Below, piece by piece: positions 18,992 through 29,289 of a stretch of DNA of 64,000 nt. Below the pieces are notes generated by a model that was given only the letters and a program-made list of their open reading frames with translations, made no database searches and was not told the origin of the DNA. Source of the DNA: Anaerovorax odorimutans DSM 5092. Lineage in GTDB: Bacteria > Bacillota > Clostridia > Peptostreptococcales > Anaerovoracaceae. How positions within the stretch are numbered: position 1 is the first letter of the stretch; each line of letters opens with the position of its first letter. The stretch spans positions 28,462 to 92,461 of the forward strand of contig NZ_AUFC01000013.1 of NCBI RefSeq assembly GCF_000426305.1, in the 5' to 3' direction. Position numbers and translations under genes: made by a program.

Positions 18992-19249
18992 AAACTGTTG
19001 ACGAGGGAGTTAAACTGTAAAACGATCTAACAGCGAATTCGGATTGGTGGAAGCCGAACAGATGACGATACAGCAAGTGGGCCTCTGAGGGTGAAGCGAA
19101 AGGGTTTATCTTAGTAGCGGAGACGCTGGCCAGCGTTATAGGGCTGAGGGTGTGATGGCACTCTGCAAAGAGGATATGCAAAAGTATATCAAACAAGGTG
19201 GTACCGCAGGTTAACACTTGTCCTTGAATATGGGATAAGTGTTTTTTTA
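18992..19249 (+). promoter_or_regulatory. Tryptophan T-box riboswitch
   Basis: The conserved T-box sequence AAGGTGGTACCGCAGG is at 19195-19210. Upstream, stem I can be folded with GAGG/CCTC at the base, and the apical GGTGGAAG loop is present. The internal loop on the 3' side reads CAAGTGGG; the specifier triplet is then TGG (19078-19080), the tryptophan codon, followed by a purine. Uncharged tRNA-Trp should stabilise the antiterminator and allow transcription of the ABC transporter downstream. The specifier assignment comes from hand folding, but it agrees with the downstream gene family. Confidence 0.85.
19213..19249 (+). terminator. T-box attenuator terminator
   Basis: An 11-bp stem (AACACTTGTCC / GGATAAGTGTT, one G-U pair) is followed by seven T residues. 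It starts right after the T-box sequence, so it is mutually exclusive with the antiterminator. Confidence 0.88.
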
Positions 19250-19505
19250 TTTGAATTATTTTTTACCATATTGATGGGATATCAAAGAAAATACATTAAT
19301 AATTAACAGGACTTAAAGTATTAAGCTGTCAATATATGCAAATTGAAATCTTGTTTGGCATTGATTTTATTGACTGGACAGTATTATTAAAGTGATATCT
19401 ATATTATACTAAATGCAGAGAAAACCCTTTTCATTTATTTTTTATTAAATTACATATAATATGTTTTGTGCAAACAAAAATAAACAAACAAAAAAGGAGA
19501 AAAAA

Positions 19506-20510
19506 ATGAAAAAGATAGCAGTATTATTAATGGCAGTTATGCTAATGACAGTTGTATTTACAGGATGTGGAGGAGAAGATGTCCCAAATACAGATAATAA
19601 AGATAAGGTAGCTTCAGATCTTCCTACTATAGGTATTGTTCAGATTGTTGAACATCCATCATTAGATACAATTCGTGAAAATATTATAAAACAACTTGTA
19701 GATGAAGGCTTTATTGATGGGGAAACAGTAAAAATTGATTATAAAAATGCTCAGAATGATACAAATAATTTAAAGACTATATGTCAATCATTTACAGCAA
19801 ATAATTATGATTTGATTATTGCCATTGCAACACCATCAGCTCAAGCAGCCCTTGGTGAAACTACAGAAATTCCAATCGTTTTTTCAGCTGTAACTGACCC
19901 TGTAGGAGCAAAACTTGTAGACAGCATGGAAAATCCGGGAGGAAATATAACAGGTACTTCTGATGCGGTGTCAGCTTCTAAAATTATGGATTTAGCTTTA
20001 CAGATAACACCTGATATTAAAAAAATAGGTGCCATATATAGTACAGGCGAAGTAAATTCTGTATCGGTTATAAATGAACTTAAACAATATGCCAAAACAA
20101 AGGACATTGAAGTTGTTGAAGCAACTATTATGAACAGCAGTGAAATTCAACAGGCTGCACAATCTTTAATTGGTAACGTTGATGCAGTATTTTCTCCGAT
20201 AGACAATACAGTTGCTTCATCTATGCCTACTATTGTAGACGTTTTAAATAAAGCAAAAATTCCTTATTATGTTGCAGCCGATTCAATGGTGGCAGATGGA
20301 GGTTTAGCAACAGATGGTGTTAATTATGTGGCACTTGGAAAAGCAACAGGCAGTATGGCGGCAGAAGTATTAAACGGAGCTGATACAGCAACTATGCCGG
20401 TACAAGTTATGTCAGATACACAAATTTATATTAATAAGAAAACAGCAGATGATATTGGTATTAAAATTCCAAAAGAAATTTTAGAAAAAGCCACAGATTT
20501 ATCAGAATAA
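19506..20510 (+). CDS. trpX: Tryptophan-type ABC transporter substrate-binding lipoprotein (TrpX family)
   Basis: The start is the ATG after AAGGAG, giving MKKIAVLL. A lipoprotein signal with lipobox FTGC follows. The 334-residue protein belongs to the ABC substrate-binding family PF04392 (TrpX/YcjN-like), with typical VEHPSLD, GTSDAV and PIDNTVASSMP segments. It binds the ligand outside and passes it to the permease encoded next. The tryptophan T-box upstream supports tryptophan or a related aromatic compound as ligand. Confidence 0.85.
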   Translation: MKKIAVLLMAVMLMTVVFTGCGGEDVPNTDNKDKVASDLPTIGIVQIVEHPSLDTIRENIIKQLVDEGFIDGETVKIDYKNAQNDTNNLKTICQSFTANNYDLIIAIATPSAQAALGETTEIPIVFSAVTDPVGAKLVDSMENPGGNITGTSDAVSASKIMDLALQITPDIKKIGAIYSTGEVNSVSVINELKQYAKTKDIEVVEATIMNSSEIQQAAQSLIGNVDAVFSPIDNTVASSMPTIVDVLNKAKIPYYVAADSMVADGGLATDGVNYVALGKATGSMAAEVLNGADTATMPVQVMSDTQIYINKKTADDIGIKIPKEILEKATDLSE

Positions 20511-20554
20511 TTTATATTTAAATTATCTGATGCTAGATAAACTTGGAGGAAATT

Positions 20555-21460
20555 ATGTTATTAACCTTTGCAGCGTTCATGGGTTCTTTGGAACAGGGAA
20601 TGATTTATGCAATATTAGCTTTGGGAGTATTTCTCTCATTCAGAACATTAAATTTACCGGATTTAACAGTAGACGGCAGCATCGTAACAGGTGCTGCTGC
20701 TTCTGCTGTAATATGTAGTATTGGCGGCAATCCTTTGTTAGGATTGCTTTTAGCATTTATATGCGGTCTTTTGGCAGGTACTGTAACGGCATTATTGAAT
20801 ACAAAATTAAAGATTCAGCCTCTTTTAGCGGGCATACTTGTAATGTTTGGACTATATTCGATTAATTTGAGAATTATGGGAAGCAGACCTAATATACCCC
20901 TAACAAGAAGTGATACTTTATATAAATGGGCAGAAAATTCATTACATATAGAATATCCAAAATTGATTATGGGTGTTGTTATATTGGCAATTATTATTAT
21001 CTTATTTTTTTTCTTCTTAAAAACACGAATTGGCTTTGCACTTCGTGCTACTGGAGACAACGAAGATATGGTGAGAGCTTATGCAATTAACAGTGATGGA
21101 ATGAAAGTATTGGGACTAGCACTTTCAAATGGATTTGTTGCACTTGCAGGAGGAATGCTGGCACAATATCAGTCTTTTGCAGATGTAACTATGGGAACAG
21201 GTATGGTTGTAATCGGATTGGCTTCAGTAATATTAGGCGAAGCTATTTTTGGCACAAAATCATTATTAAGAAGGTTAATTGCTGTTTCTTTAGGTGCAGT
21301 AGTATATAGATTAATAATAGCGCAGGCATTTAAATTAGGTCTTCCAACTAGTGATTTAAAGTTAGTGTCGGCTGCAATTATAACGATAGCATTGGCTGTT
21401 GGAGCATTCGGTGGAAACTTCTCCTTGAACTCGTTATTTGCAAAAAAGGAGGCAAAATAA
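20555..21460 (+). CDS. trpY: ABC transporter permease (TrpY-type)
   Basis: The start is the ATG after TTGGAGGAA. The 301-residue protein has eight or more hydrophobic helices of the branched-chain amino-acid permease type (BPD_transp_2), including FRTLNLPDLTVDGS and GFALRATGDNEDM, typical of TrpY/YufP-like permeases. It works with the lipoprotein before it and the ATPase after it, which starts one base past its stop codon. Confidence 0.85.
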   Translation: MLLTFAAFMGSLEQGMIYAILALGVFLSFRTLNLPDLTVDGSIVTGAAASAVICSIGGNPLLGLLLAFICGLLAGTVTALLNTKLKIQPLLAGILVMFGLYSINLRIMGSRPNIPLTRSDTLYKWAENSLHIEYPKLIMGVVILAIIIILFFFFLKTRIGFALRATGDNEDMVRAYAINSDGMKVLGLALSNGFVALAGGMLAQYQSFADVTMGTGMVVIGLASVILGEAIFGTKSLLRRLIAVSLGAVVYRLIIAQAFKLGLPTSDLKLVSAAIITIALAVGAFGGNFSLNSLFAKKEAK

Positions 21461-21461
21461 T

Positions 21462-22235
21462 ATGCTTAAAATAGAAAAAATGCATAAGACCTTCGGCAAA
21501 GGCACAATAAATGAAAAAGTTGCAATAGATAATATTGATTTTAATTTGAGACCGGGAGATTTTGTTACTATAATAGGAAGCAACGGTGCGGGTAAATCAA
21601 CTCTTTTAAATTGTATATCGGGAGTATTTCCCATAGATAAGGGCAAAATTATTTTAGATGGTAAGAATATAACAAGACAGCCGGAATTTAAGAGGTCAAA
21701 ATTCATAGGAAGAGTTTTTCAAGATCCTTTGAAGGGCACAGCTTTTGATATGACAATTGAAGAAAACTTATCTATTGCATATAATAAAAATAGTTTTCGA
21801 GGACTTCAATCCGGAATAAATAGGAAACAAAAAGAAGTTTTCAGGGAGAAATTAGCTTTACTTGGCATGGGTCTTGAAGATAGGATGAAACAGAAAGCAA
21901 AACTTTTATCAGGAGGTCAAAGACAAGCACTTACCTTATTTATGGCAGTTATCTCTAAACCAAAGCTTTTACTTTTGGATGAACATACGGCTGCACTTGA
22001 TCCGGGAGCAGCTAAAAAAGTTCTTGAATTAACAAATAGATTTTCGAAAGAACCAGGTCTTTCTACTATGATGATTACACATAATATGAAAGATGCCCTT
22101 CAGTATGGAAACAGAACTATACTAATGAAGGAAGGTAAGATTGTTATGGATATTTCAGGTGATGAAAGAGCAGATATGACAGTAGAAAAACTTATTGAAC
22201 AATTTGAAATTGACAATGACAGAATGTTATTATAA
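21462..22235 (+). CDS. trpZ: ABC transporter ATPase (TrpZ-type)
   Basis: The start is the ATG after AGGAGG. The 257-residue ATPase has Walker A GSNGAGKST, signature LSGGQRQ, Walker B LLLLDEHTAALD and switch His (ITHNM). The DEHTAALDP form is common in ATPases of this transporter family. It completes the three-gene T-box operon. Confidence 0.87.
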   Translation: MLKIEKMHKTFGKGTINEKVAIDNIDFNLRPGDFVTIIGSNGAGKSTLLNCISGVFPIDKGKIILDGKNITRQPEFKRSKFIGRVFQDPLKGTAFDMTIEENLSIAYNKNSFRGLQSGINRKQKEVFREKLALLGMGLEDRMKQKAKLLSGGQRQALTLFMAVISKPKLLLLDEHTAALDPGAAKKVLELTNRFSKEPGLSTMMITHNMKDALQYGNRTILMKEGKIVMDISGDERADMTVEKLIEQFEIDNDRMLL

Positions 22236-22425
22236 TGGTATAATTGAAAAAAATTAAACATAATTTATTTGAAGACGATTAATCTTCTGAGGTGGATTGG
22301 TTTAATTGATCATTATTAAATATATTATAAATTAAATTTTATCATAATAGGTTTAATAATATCAGATTGAGGTATAATTATTATATATAAATTGGAATTA
22401 TAGTTACATTTGGAGGTAAGAAAAG

Positions 22426-22749
22426 ATGGAAAATATGATTAAATTAACTAATGATAATTTTGAACAAGAAGTAATGAATTCTGAAGTTCCGGTAATCGTT
22501 GATTTTTATGCTGATTGGTGTGGACCTTGTAAAATGGTAGGGCCTGTTCTTGCTGATTTAGCCGCAAAATATGAAGGCAAAGCAAAAGTTTGCAAGATCA
22601 ATATTGATGAAGAACGTAAGCTCGCAATAGAACATAAGGTAATGAGTATTCCTACTTTGTTTTTTATTAAGAACGGAGAAATAAAGGAAAGAATTACAGG
22701 TGCATTACCACAAAGAGATTTGGAAGAAAAAATAAAAGCATTAGTATAA
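22426..22749 (+). CDS. trxA: Thioredoxin
   Basis: The protein has 107 residues with the active site WCGPCK and the cis-proline segment SIPTLFF, which is the full normal length for thioredoxin. It reduces protein disulfides using thioredoxin reductase, which is not in this window. It starts after TTTGGAGGTAAG and has a 190-bp upstream region that should hold its promoter. Confidence 0.95.
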   Translation: MENMIKLTNDNFEQEVMNSEVPVIVDFYADWCGPCKMVGPVLADLAAKYEGKAKVCKINIDEERKLAIEHKVMSIPTLFFIKNGEIKERITGALPQRDLEEKIKALV

Positions 22750-22793
22750 TATTAAATCTCCTTAGTTTAATAAGGAGTTAAGGGGGATTTCTA

Positions 22794-24254
22794 ATGTTTT
22801 CGTTTGGATTTTTCAATATGCCTAATCTTATAACAGTTCTTTTTATTGTAAATATTGTAATTGCTTTAACAATTATTTTTCTTGAAAGAAAGAACCCTTC
22901 GGCAACCCTTGCTTGGATTATGATTTTATTTCTTCTTCCTATAGTAGGGATTGTCTTTTATTTTTTGTTTTCGCAAAATATTGCCAGAAAGAAAATTTTT
23001 AAATTAACTAAATATGAAGCTGAAGTATTAGGAGGGTCTCTCCATGAACAGACTAATAGTATGATTAATGGAAGTTTTGAATTTACAAATAAAGAGTCAA
23101 AAAAATGGTATGATATGATCAGACTCAATCAAACAAATGCTTTAGCTTATTTCACACAAAATAACAGCATTTCCATTATTACTGATGGAAAGCACATGTT
23201 TAATAGTTTACTAGAAGACATTAAAAATGCAAAGGAAACTATAAATATTACATATTATATTGTAAAATATGATAGTGTGGGAAGAACTTTAATTGATGCT
23301 CTTATTGAAAAGGCAAAAGAAGGAGTTGAAGTAAGACTTCTTTTAGATGCCATGGGGAGCAGGCAGATAAATGAGAAAAGATTACAGGATTTTATTAATG
23401 CAGGTGGTAAAGCTGCATTTTTTTTCCCACCTAAATTTAAATGTTTGAATATGAAATTAAATTACAGAAATCATAGAAAATTAGTTGTAATAGATGATGA
23501 AGTTGGCTATTTAGGTGGATTTAATATTGCCAATGAATATTTAGGTAAGGTAAAGAAGTTTGGATATTGGCGTGATACTCATTTGAAGTTAACAGGAGGC
23601 TGCGTTCAGGACATGAATGCCAGATTTATTTTAGACTGGCGTTTTGCATCTAAAGAAAAGTTGGTAATGGCGCAAGCTTATTATAACGAACCTAAAGAAG
23701 TGGGAATTACAGGTATTCAAATTGTGGCTTCAGGCCCGGATTCCCCAAGAGAAGAAGTTAAACAGGGCTATCTAAAAATGATTTCTTCTGCAAAGAAGAA
23801 TATATATATTCAAAGTCCTTATTTTGTTCCTGATGCCAGTATTATGGAAGCTCTGAAAACAGCTGTATTATGTGGAGTAGATGTAAGAATTATGATACCT
23901 TGTATGCCGGATCATATGTTTGTATATTGGGCAACGTATTCTTATGTAGGTATTTTAGCCAACTTAGGGGCAAAAATTTATATTTATGATAATGGATTTT
24001 TACATGCTAAGACTATGGCAGTGGATGGCGAAGTCGGGTCAATAGGGTCTGCAAATTTTGATATCAGAAGTTTTCGTTTGAATTTTGAAGCTAATGCTTT
24101 TATTTATGATGCTGAAGAAGTCTATAAATTAGAATCTATTTTTGAAGAAGATATGATAAAGTCCCATGAACTTACAAGATCGCTATACAGAAACAGGCCA
24201 CTTATAGTAAAATTTAAAGAATCTGTCTCAAGGCTTTTATCTGATTTATTGTAA
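22794..24254 (+). CDS. cls: Cardiolipin synthase (phospholipase D type)
   Basis: The 486-residue protein has two N-terminal transmembrane helices (about residues 8-30 and 38-60) and two HKD motifs: HRKLVVIDDE near residue 225 and HAKTMAVDGE near residue 403. This is the bacterial Cls architecture, condensing two phosphatidylglycerols to cardiolipin at the membrane. It follows thioredoxin by 44 bp and may be cotranscribed. Confidence 0.93.
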   Translation: MFSFGFFNMPNLITVLFIVNIVIALTIIFLERKNPSATLAWIMILFLLPIVGIVFYFLFSQNIARKKIFKLTKYEAEVLGGSLHEQTNSMINGSFEFTNKESKKWYDMIRLNQTNALAYFTQNNSISIITDGKHMFNSLLEDIKNAKETINITYYIVKYDSVGRTLIDALIEKAKEGVEVRLLLDAMGSRQINEKRLQDFINAGGKAAFFFPPKFKCLNMKLNYRNHRKLVVIDDEVGYLGGFNIANEYLGKVKKFGYWRDTHLKLTGGCVQDMNARFILDWRFASKEKLVMAQAYYNEPKEVGITGIQIVASGPDSPREEVKQGYLKMISSAKKNIYIQSPYFVPDASIMEALKTAVLCGVDVRIMIPCMPDHMFVYWATYSYVGILANLGAKIYIYDNGFLHAKTMAVDGEVGSIGSANFDIRSFRLNFEANAFIYDAEEVYKLESIFEEDMIKSHELTRSLYRNRPLIVKFKESVSRLLSDLL

Positions 24255-24328
24255 AACAATTATTATTATAATTTGTGTTATATTTTTTTATTGTAATTTA
24301 ATTGAATGAGTAAAATTTTGATAATAAC

Positions 24329-24357
24329 TTGATTACACTACAAAATTTTTATATAAT
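24329..24357 (+). promoter_or_regulatory. Promoter of glyA
   Basis: TTGATT and TATAAT are separated by 17 bp, about 35 bp upstream of the glyA start codon. Confidence 0.7.
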
Positions 24358-24393
24358 ATTCACATTATTACTTGGGTGAAAGGAGAAGTAGAA

Positions 24394-25638
24394 ATGTATT
24401 TCAATAATATGGACAAGGTTGATCCTGAAATAAGTGCCGCTATAAAAAGAGAAATGGGCAGACAGGAAAACAAAATCGAATTAATAGCATCAGAAAACTT
24501 TACAAGTGCTGCGGTAATGGAGGCGTGCGGAAGCGCTCTTACAAATAAATATGCCGAAGGGTATCCGGGGAAGAGATACTATGGCGGCTGCGAATATGTG
24601 GATGAAGCTGAAACTTTAGCAATTGAGAGACTTAAAAAGCTGTTTAATGCAGAATATGCAAATGTGCAGCCACATTCTGGGGCAAGTGCAAATATTGCCG
24701 TATATTTTGCACTATTGGAACCAGGTGATACTGTGCTTGGACTGGACCTTTCAAATGGAGGACATTTAACCCATGGAAGCCCAGTAAATCTATCTGGAAA
24801 ATATTTTAATTTTATACCATATAGAGTGGATAGTGAAACTGAAGTTATTGATTTTGATGAGGTAAGAAAACTTGCAAAAGAACACAAACCAAAGATGATT
24901 GTTGCAGGAGCTAGTGCTTATCCTAGAACTATTGAAACTGATAAATTCAGAGAAATTGCAGACGAAGTAGGAGCTCTTTTAATGGTAGACATGGCGCATA
25001 TTGCAGGTTTGGTAGCAGCAGGACTTCATCCAAATCCAATGGATCATGCACATATTGTTACAACTACTACTCATAAAACTTTAAGAGGACCAAGAGGCGG
25101 AGCTATTCTTGCTAAAGAAGAGTTTGGAGCTAAAATAAATAAAGCTATATTTCCTGGAATTCAGGGAGGACCTTTAATGCATATTATTGCAGGTAAGGCA
25201 GTTTGCTTCAAGGAAGCTTCTACTCCGGAATTTGTTGAATATCAGAAACAAGTAATTGCAAATGCTCAGGCTTTAGCAAATGAACTTATGGCAAGAGGAT
25301 TTAAGCTGGTATCTGGAGGAACAGATAATCATTTAATTCTTGTAAACTTAACAAATAAAAATATAACTGGTAAGGAAGCTGAAAAACTTTTAGATGATGC
25401 ATTTATTACTACAAATAAAAATACTATTCCTGAAGATCCAAATGGTCCGTTTGTAACTAGCGGAATTAGACTTGGTACACCTGCAATGACTACAAGAGGC
25501 TTTAAGGAAGCTGAATTTGCAAAGGTTGCAGAAGCAATTGCACTTGTAATTGATAATCCTGGTGATAAAGCTTCAGCGGATAAAGCAAGAGCTATTGTAA
25601 AAGAATTATGTGAAGCATTTCCTTTATATAACAAATAA
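24394..25638 (+). CDS. glyA: Serine hydroxymethyltransferase
   Basis: PLP enzyme of 414 residues that interconverts serine and glycine with tetrahydrofolate. The PLP-lysine motif [14 protein letters not shown] is present, as are ELIASENF near the N-terminus and the [13 protein letters not shown] motif. The start is the ATG after AAAGGAGAAG; a GTG six codons upstream is less likely because it precedes the ribosome site. It is a single-gene unit with its own promoter and terminator. Confidence 0.96.
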   Translation: MYFNNMDKVDPEISAAIKREMGRQENKIELIASENFTSAAVMEACGSALTNKYAEGYPGKRYYGGCEYVDEAETLAIERLKKLFNAEYANVQPHSGASANIAVYFALLEPGDTVLGLDLSNGGHLTHGSPVNLSGKYFNFIPYRVDSETEVIDFDEVRKLAKEHKPKMIVAGASAYPRTIETDKFREIADEVGALLMVDMAHIAGLVAAGLHPNPMDHAHIVTTTTHKTLRGPRGGAILAKEEFGAKINKAIFPGIQGGPLMHIIAGKAVCFKEASTPEFVEYQKQVIANAQALANELMARGFKLVSGGTDNHLILVNLTNKNITGKEAEKLLDDAFITTNKNTIPEDPNGPFVTSGIRLGTPAMTTRGFKEAEFAKVAEAIALVIDNPGDKASADKARAIVKELCEAFPLYNK

Positions 25639-25688
25639 ATTTAATTAAAATATCGTGCATTAAAAAATGTTTAGATATGGATTTAACA

Positions 25689-25720
25689 TTAGCATCAGTT
25701 TACTGATGCTAAGTTTATTT
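25689..25720 (+). terminator. Terminator after glyA
   Basis: A perfect 11-bp stem (TTAGCATCAGT / ACTGATGCTAA) with a very short loop is followed by a T-rich stretch. Confidence 0.8.
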
Positions 25721-25763
25721 TGGTAAAGAATAAATAATTAAAGTGTAGGAGATTTCGATTTAA

Positions 25764-26174
25764 ATGGATATTAAGTTTGAAAGTACAGTACCTAAGAAAG
25801 AAGATTTTTATCAATTATATGAAACAACAGGATGGAATGGAAGAGTAGGTATATATTCAAAAGAAGATTTATACAATGCCATAGGTAACAGTTGGTATCT
25901 TATAGCTGCATACAACGAAGACAAATTTATAGGATTTGGACGTGTTATATCTGATGGTGTATATCAAACATTTATCACAGATGTTATAATTCATCCTGAT
26001 TTTCAAAGAAAGGGAATTGGCAGTGAAATTGTAAAGCTTCTTATGAAGAGGTGTAAATCAAAAGGTCTGCAATGGATTCAATTGTCTGCAGCAAAGGGGA
26101 AGAAAAAATTTTATGAGAAGTTAGGATTTGAGGAAAGAGACTCTGATGCACCTGGGATGCAAATTAGGATATAG
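25764..26174 (+). CDS. GNAT-family acetyltransferase
   Basis: The 136-residue protein contains the acetyl-CoA-binding motif A, seen as VIIHPDFQRKGIGSEIV (about residues 75-92), with the Q/RxxGxG/A signature. The C-terminus KKFYEKLGFEERD is also typical. The substrate, perhaps a small amine or a protein N-terminus, cannot be inferred. It converges on the arginase gene. Confidence 0.85.
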   Translation: MDIKFESTVPKKEDFYQLYETTGWNGRVGIYSKEDLYNAIGNSWYLIAAYNEDKFIGFGRVISDGVYQTFITDVIIHPDFQRKGIGSEIVKLLMKRCKSKGLQWIQLSAAKGKKKFYEKLGFEERDSDAPGMQIRI

Positions 26175-26269
26175 TAATTGAACTGGAGAGGAGGCTATGT
26201 ACAAGCCAGCTCTCATTAGCTTATCTTGAACACAAATAAAATTTGTCTTTAATTATATTTGTAAGAATT

Positions 26270-27169
26270 TTAATAAATGCTTTTTCCAAGAAGTGATAAA
26301 ATAAGCTCGCAGGCTAATTCTCCTGTTCTGTTATTATTATCGAGAATTGGATTTAGTTCCACCATATCAAGTGATAAGATTTTGCCGCTTTCAGCGAGCA
26401 TTTCAGCAGCTAAAAAAGATTCTCTTACTGTTAAGCCATTATAAACTAAAGTTCCTACTCCCGGTGCTTCTTCTGGTGTAATGGAATCTAAATCAAAACT
26501 TACATGAATTCCTACGGTATCTGTTCCTGTAACTTCAATAGCTTTTTTAACTATTTCTGCCATACCGAGTTTATCCACATCATGTATTGTAAAAATATTT
26601 ACACCTGTTTCAACAAGACGTTTTCCTTCCAATTTATCAATATCTCTGCATCCGATTATTGCTACTTTTTTTGGATCTACAAAACAATGTTCTCCGCCAA
26701 AATCAACCATGTCGCTGGGCCCTTGCCCGCATACTGCTGAAAGGGGCATTCCGTGCATGTTGCCACTTGGAGAGCTGCTTTCATCATTATAATCTCCGTG
26801 AGCATCTATCCATATTACTCCGATATTTTTAAAATACCTGCTGATTGCTGTGACGCTTCCTGCGGATATGCTGTGGTCACCTCCGATGATGACAGGGAAA
26901 GCACCGGTCTTTAAGGTATCTGTTACTTTTTCATAAAGTTTTTTATTTGCATCAAAGATTGGTTTAAAGTTTTTTCTCTTTGGATCTTCTGTTTGAGGAT
27001 CACCGGGAACAATATCACCTTTGTCAATAACATTAAAGCCCATGTTGGTAAGTTTCCCTCCTAGATCCGTATATCTTATGGCTGAGGGACCCATATTAAC
27101 GCCGCGTTTAGAAGCGCCTAAATCCATTTGCGTGCCGATGATATGTATATTATTAGTTTTTTGTTTCAT
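26270..27169 (-). CDS. rocF: Arginase
   Basis: The 299-residue manganese ureohydrolase has the three metal motifs: GGDHS (about residue 97), DAHGD (near 123) and SFDLDSI (near 227). Length, the MDLGASKRGVNMGPSAIR opening and the C-terminal MVELNPILDN fit arginase better than agmatinase. It splits arginine into ornithine and urea. A LysE-family exporter, often specific for basic amino acids, lies about 1.4 kb away on the other strand. Confidence 0.87.
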   Translation of the reverse strand: MKQKTNNIHIIGTQMDLGASKRGVNMGPSAIRYTDLGGKLTNMGFNVIDKGDIVPGDPQTEDPKRKNFKPIFDANKKLYEKVTDTLKTGAFPVIIGGDHSISAGSVTAISRYFKNIGVIWIDAHGDYNDESSSPSGNMHGMPLSAVCGQGPSDMVDFGGEHCFVDPKKVAIIGCRDIDKLEGKRLVETGVNIFTIHDVDKLGMAEIVKKAIEVTGTDTVGIHVSFDLDSITPEEAPGVGTLVYNGLTVRESFLAAEMLAESGKILSLDMVELNPILDNNNRTGELACELILSLLGKSIY

Positions 27170-27494
27170 TGATTCCTCCGTTTAAATTAATAAAAAGATT
27201 GATATATAAAATGTTGAATTTAACGTAATCAGTTTATCATATTCTGTTATAAACAACAATATTTACTAAAGCTCACTATTTAGTTTATATTGTATAGTGT
27301 ATATAAAAATATGTAAGCAAACACTACCATATAAACGGCTAGTATGATATCTTTATTAAGATGGATTATTACAATCTTCATGGATAAAGTTTTGCTTAGG
27401 ATAAAGTGTAATATAAAAATTAAAAATATTTTAATTTTGCAATTAAGCATTAAATTATCAAAATGTACTAATGAAAATCTTTGATTCTGTAAAT

Positions 27495-27523
27495 TTTACA
27501 TTTTTAGTTTATAATTGTATAAA
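27495..27523 (+). promoter_or_regulatory. Promoter of nfo
   Basis: TTTACA and TATAAA are separated by 17 bp, about 65 bp before the nfo start. It is the best-scoring site by eye in the 420-bp region between the divergent arginase and nfo genes. Confidence 0.6.
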
Positions 27524-27589
27524 AGGGTAAAAGAATATATAGAGTAATATATATTTTGTTTGTTATAAGAATTTTGAAAGGATAATGAT

Positions 27590-28486
27590 ATGATAAAATT
27601 AGGTTCTCATGTAAAAATGAGAGGAAAAGATATGTTTTTAGGATCAGCAAAAGAGGCAGCTTCTTATGGTGCAAATACATTTATGGTATATACAGGAGCG
27701 CCGCAAAATACAAGGCGTAAAAATATTTCTGAGCTTAAGATAGATGAAGGCTGGGATTTTATGAAGGAAAATGGAATAGATGAAATTGTTGTACATGCTC
27801 CATATATTATTAATCTTGGCAATGCAGTAAAGCCTGAGACTTTTAAGTTGGCTACAGATTTTTTAACATTGGAATTAGACAGGGCAGAAGCCATGAAAAG
27901 CAAAGTTCTAATTGTTCATCCCGGGGCTCATGTGGGAGAAGGTAAAGATGTAGGTGTAAAGCAGATCATAAAAGGTATTAATGAAGTTTTGACTAAAGAT
28001 ACAAATGTTTTTATTACATTAGAAACTATGGCAGGTAAAGGCTCTGAATTAGGTAATTTTGAAGAACTTGCTAAAATTTATGATGGAGTTTCGCATAATG
28101 ATAAATTAAGAGTTTGTGTTGATACATGTCACTTAAATGACAATGGGTACGATATAGTAAATGATTTTGACGGTGTTATGACAGAATTTGATAAATTGAT
28201 TGGAAAGGACCAAATAGCTGTTTTTCATATTAATGACAGTAAAAACAAATTAGGAGCTAAAAAAGACAGACATGAAAATATTGGTCTTGGACATATTGGC
28301 TTTGAAGCAATTAATTATATTGTGCATCATAAAGATTTTGAATCTGTACCTAAGATTTTGGAAACTCCTTATGTTGCAGCATCTGATGGTAAAACTTTTT
28401 TTGCACCATATAAATATGAAATTGAGATGTTAAAAAACGGTAAATTTAATGATCATTTATTAAATGATATTTTAGAGCAAAAGTAA
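27590..28486 (+). CDS. nfo: Deoxyribonuclease IV (apurinic/apyrimidinic endonuclease)
   Basis: The 298-residue TIM-barrel protein has zinc-ligand motifs of the AP endonuclease 2 family: VHAPYIIN (near residue 65), VHPGAHVG (near 107), ETMAGKG (near 145), [12 protein letters not shown] (near 178), [22 protein letters not shown] (shown by H and D ligands near 214-235) and ETP near the end. It cuts DNA at abasic sites in base-excision repair. A LysE-type gene follows 37 bp later. Confidence 0.93.
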   Translation: MIKLGSHVKMRGKDMFLGSAKEAASYGANTFMVYTGAPQNTRRKNISELKIDEGWDFMKENGIDEIVVHAPYIINLGNAVKPETFKLATDFLTLELDRAEAMKSKVLIVHPGAHVGEGKDVGVKQIIKGINEVLTKDTNVFITLETMAGKGSELGNFEELAKIYDGVSHNDKLRVCVDTCHLNDNGYDIVNDFDGVMTEFDKLIGKDQIAVFHINDSKNKLGAKKDRHENIGLGHIGFEAINYIVHHKDFESVPKILETPYVAASDGKTFFAPYKYEIEMLKNGKFNDHLLNDILEQK

Positions 28487-28523
28487 GATATATATAAAGT
28501 AGTAATTATATGAGGAGAAATTA

Positions 28524-29132
28524 ATGTTATATTTTTTGCAGGGGCTGACTTTAGGGTTAGCCTATGTAGCACCTATTGGAGTTCAGAACCTATTTATTAT
28601 TAATTCATCTATAATGAGATCCAGAGTAAAGGCATATCAAACTGCTTTTATCGTAATATTCTTTGATATTACCTTGGCAATGGCTTGTTTCTTTGGAATT
28701 GGATTTCTTATGGATCGTTTCTACTTATTAAAGATGATTATTTTATTAATTGGATGTATTGTTGTAATTATAATGGGAATTAAACTTATAACAGAAAAAA
28801 CCGATTTAGATAATAGTAGGGATGTTAATATCTCCATGGTAAAAGTAATAGGAATGGCTTGTGTTGTGACTTGGTTTAATCCCCAAGCACTTATTGATGG
28901 CTCACTTTTATTAGGTGCTTTTAGGGCAACACTTCCTATAGAATCATCCACTAGGTTTATTTTAGGAGTAGCTTGTGCTTCTTGTCTTTGGTTTTTAACT
29001 TTGACTACAGTAACTATACTGTTTAGAAAGAAATTCAGCAGCAAGGTTCTTAGATACATAAACATATTATGCGGTATAATAATTTTTGCATATGGATTAA
29101 AATTAGGGTGGTCATTTTATAAAATGTTATAA
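28524..29132 (+). CDS. LysE-family amino-acid exporter
   Basis: The 202-residue protein has six hydrophobic segments and the LysE-family opening with GxxxxxPIGVQNLFIIN (about residues 10-30), plus the NPQALIDG segment near residue 120. The family exports lysine, arginine or other amino acids. Cotranscription with nfo is likely from spacing. The nearby arginase makes basic amino acids a reasonable but unproved substrate. Confidence 0.82.
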   Translation: MLYFLQGLTLGLAYVAPIGVQNLFIINSSIMRSRVKAYQTAFIVIFFDITLAMACFFGIGFLMDRFYLLKMIILLIGCIVVIIMGIKLITEKTDLDNSRDVNISMVKVIGMACVVTWFNPQALIDGSLLLGAFRATLPIESSTRFILGVACASCLWFLTLTTVTILFRKKFSSKVLRYINILCGIIIFAYGLKLGWSFYKML

Positions 29133-29239
29133 TTAATATTACCTTGCTGAAAATAGAAAAAGGATATAAATATACATGGCCATTCTACAAAAGTTATAAG
29201 ATAAAAAGTTTTAATTACCAATTACTTTTGTGAATTGAT

Positions 29240-29289
29240 CCTCTCATAAGTTAGACCTAAAAATCTAATTTATGGGAGGTTATTTTTTT
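29240..29289 (+). terminator. Strong terminator after the LysE-type gene
   Basis: A 16-bp stem (CCTCTCATAAGTTAGA / TCTAATTTATGGGAGG, two G-U pairs) with an eight-base loop precedes a T-rich tract. Confidence 0.88.

Noticed and set aside
18924..19217. Minus-strand reading frame over the T-box leader
   Set aside because: The DNA is a structured T-box RNA with exact conserved motifs, and the frame has no family similarity.
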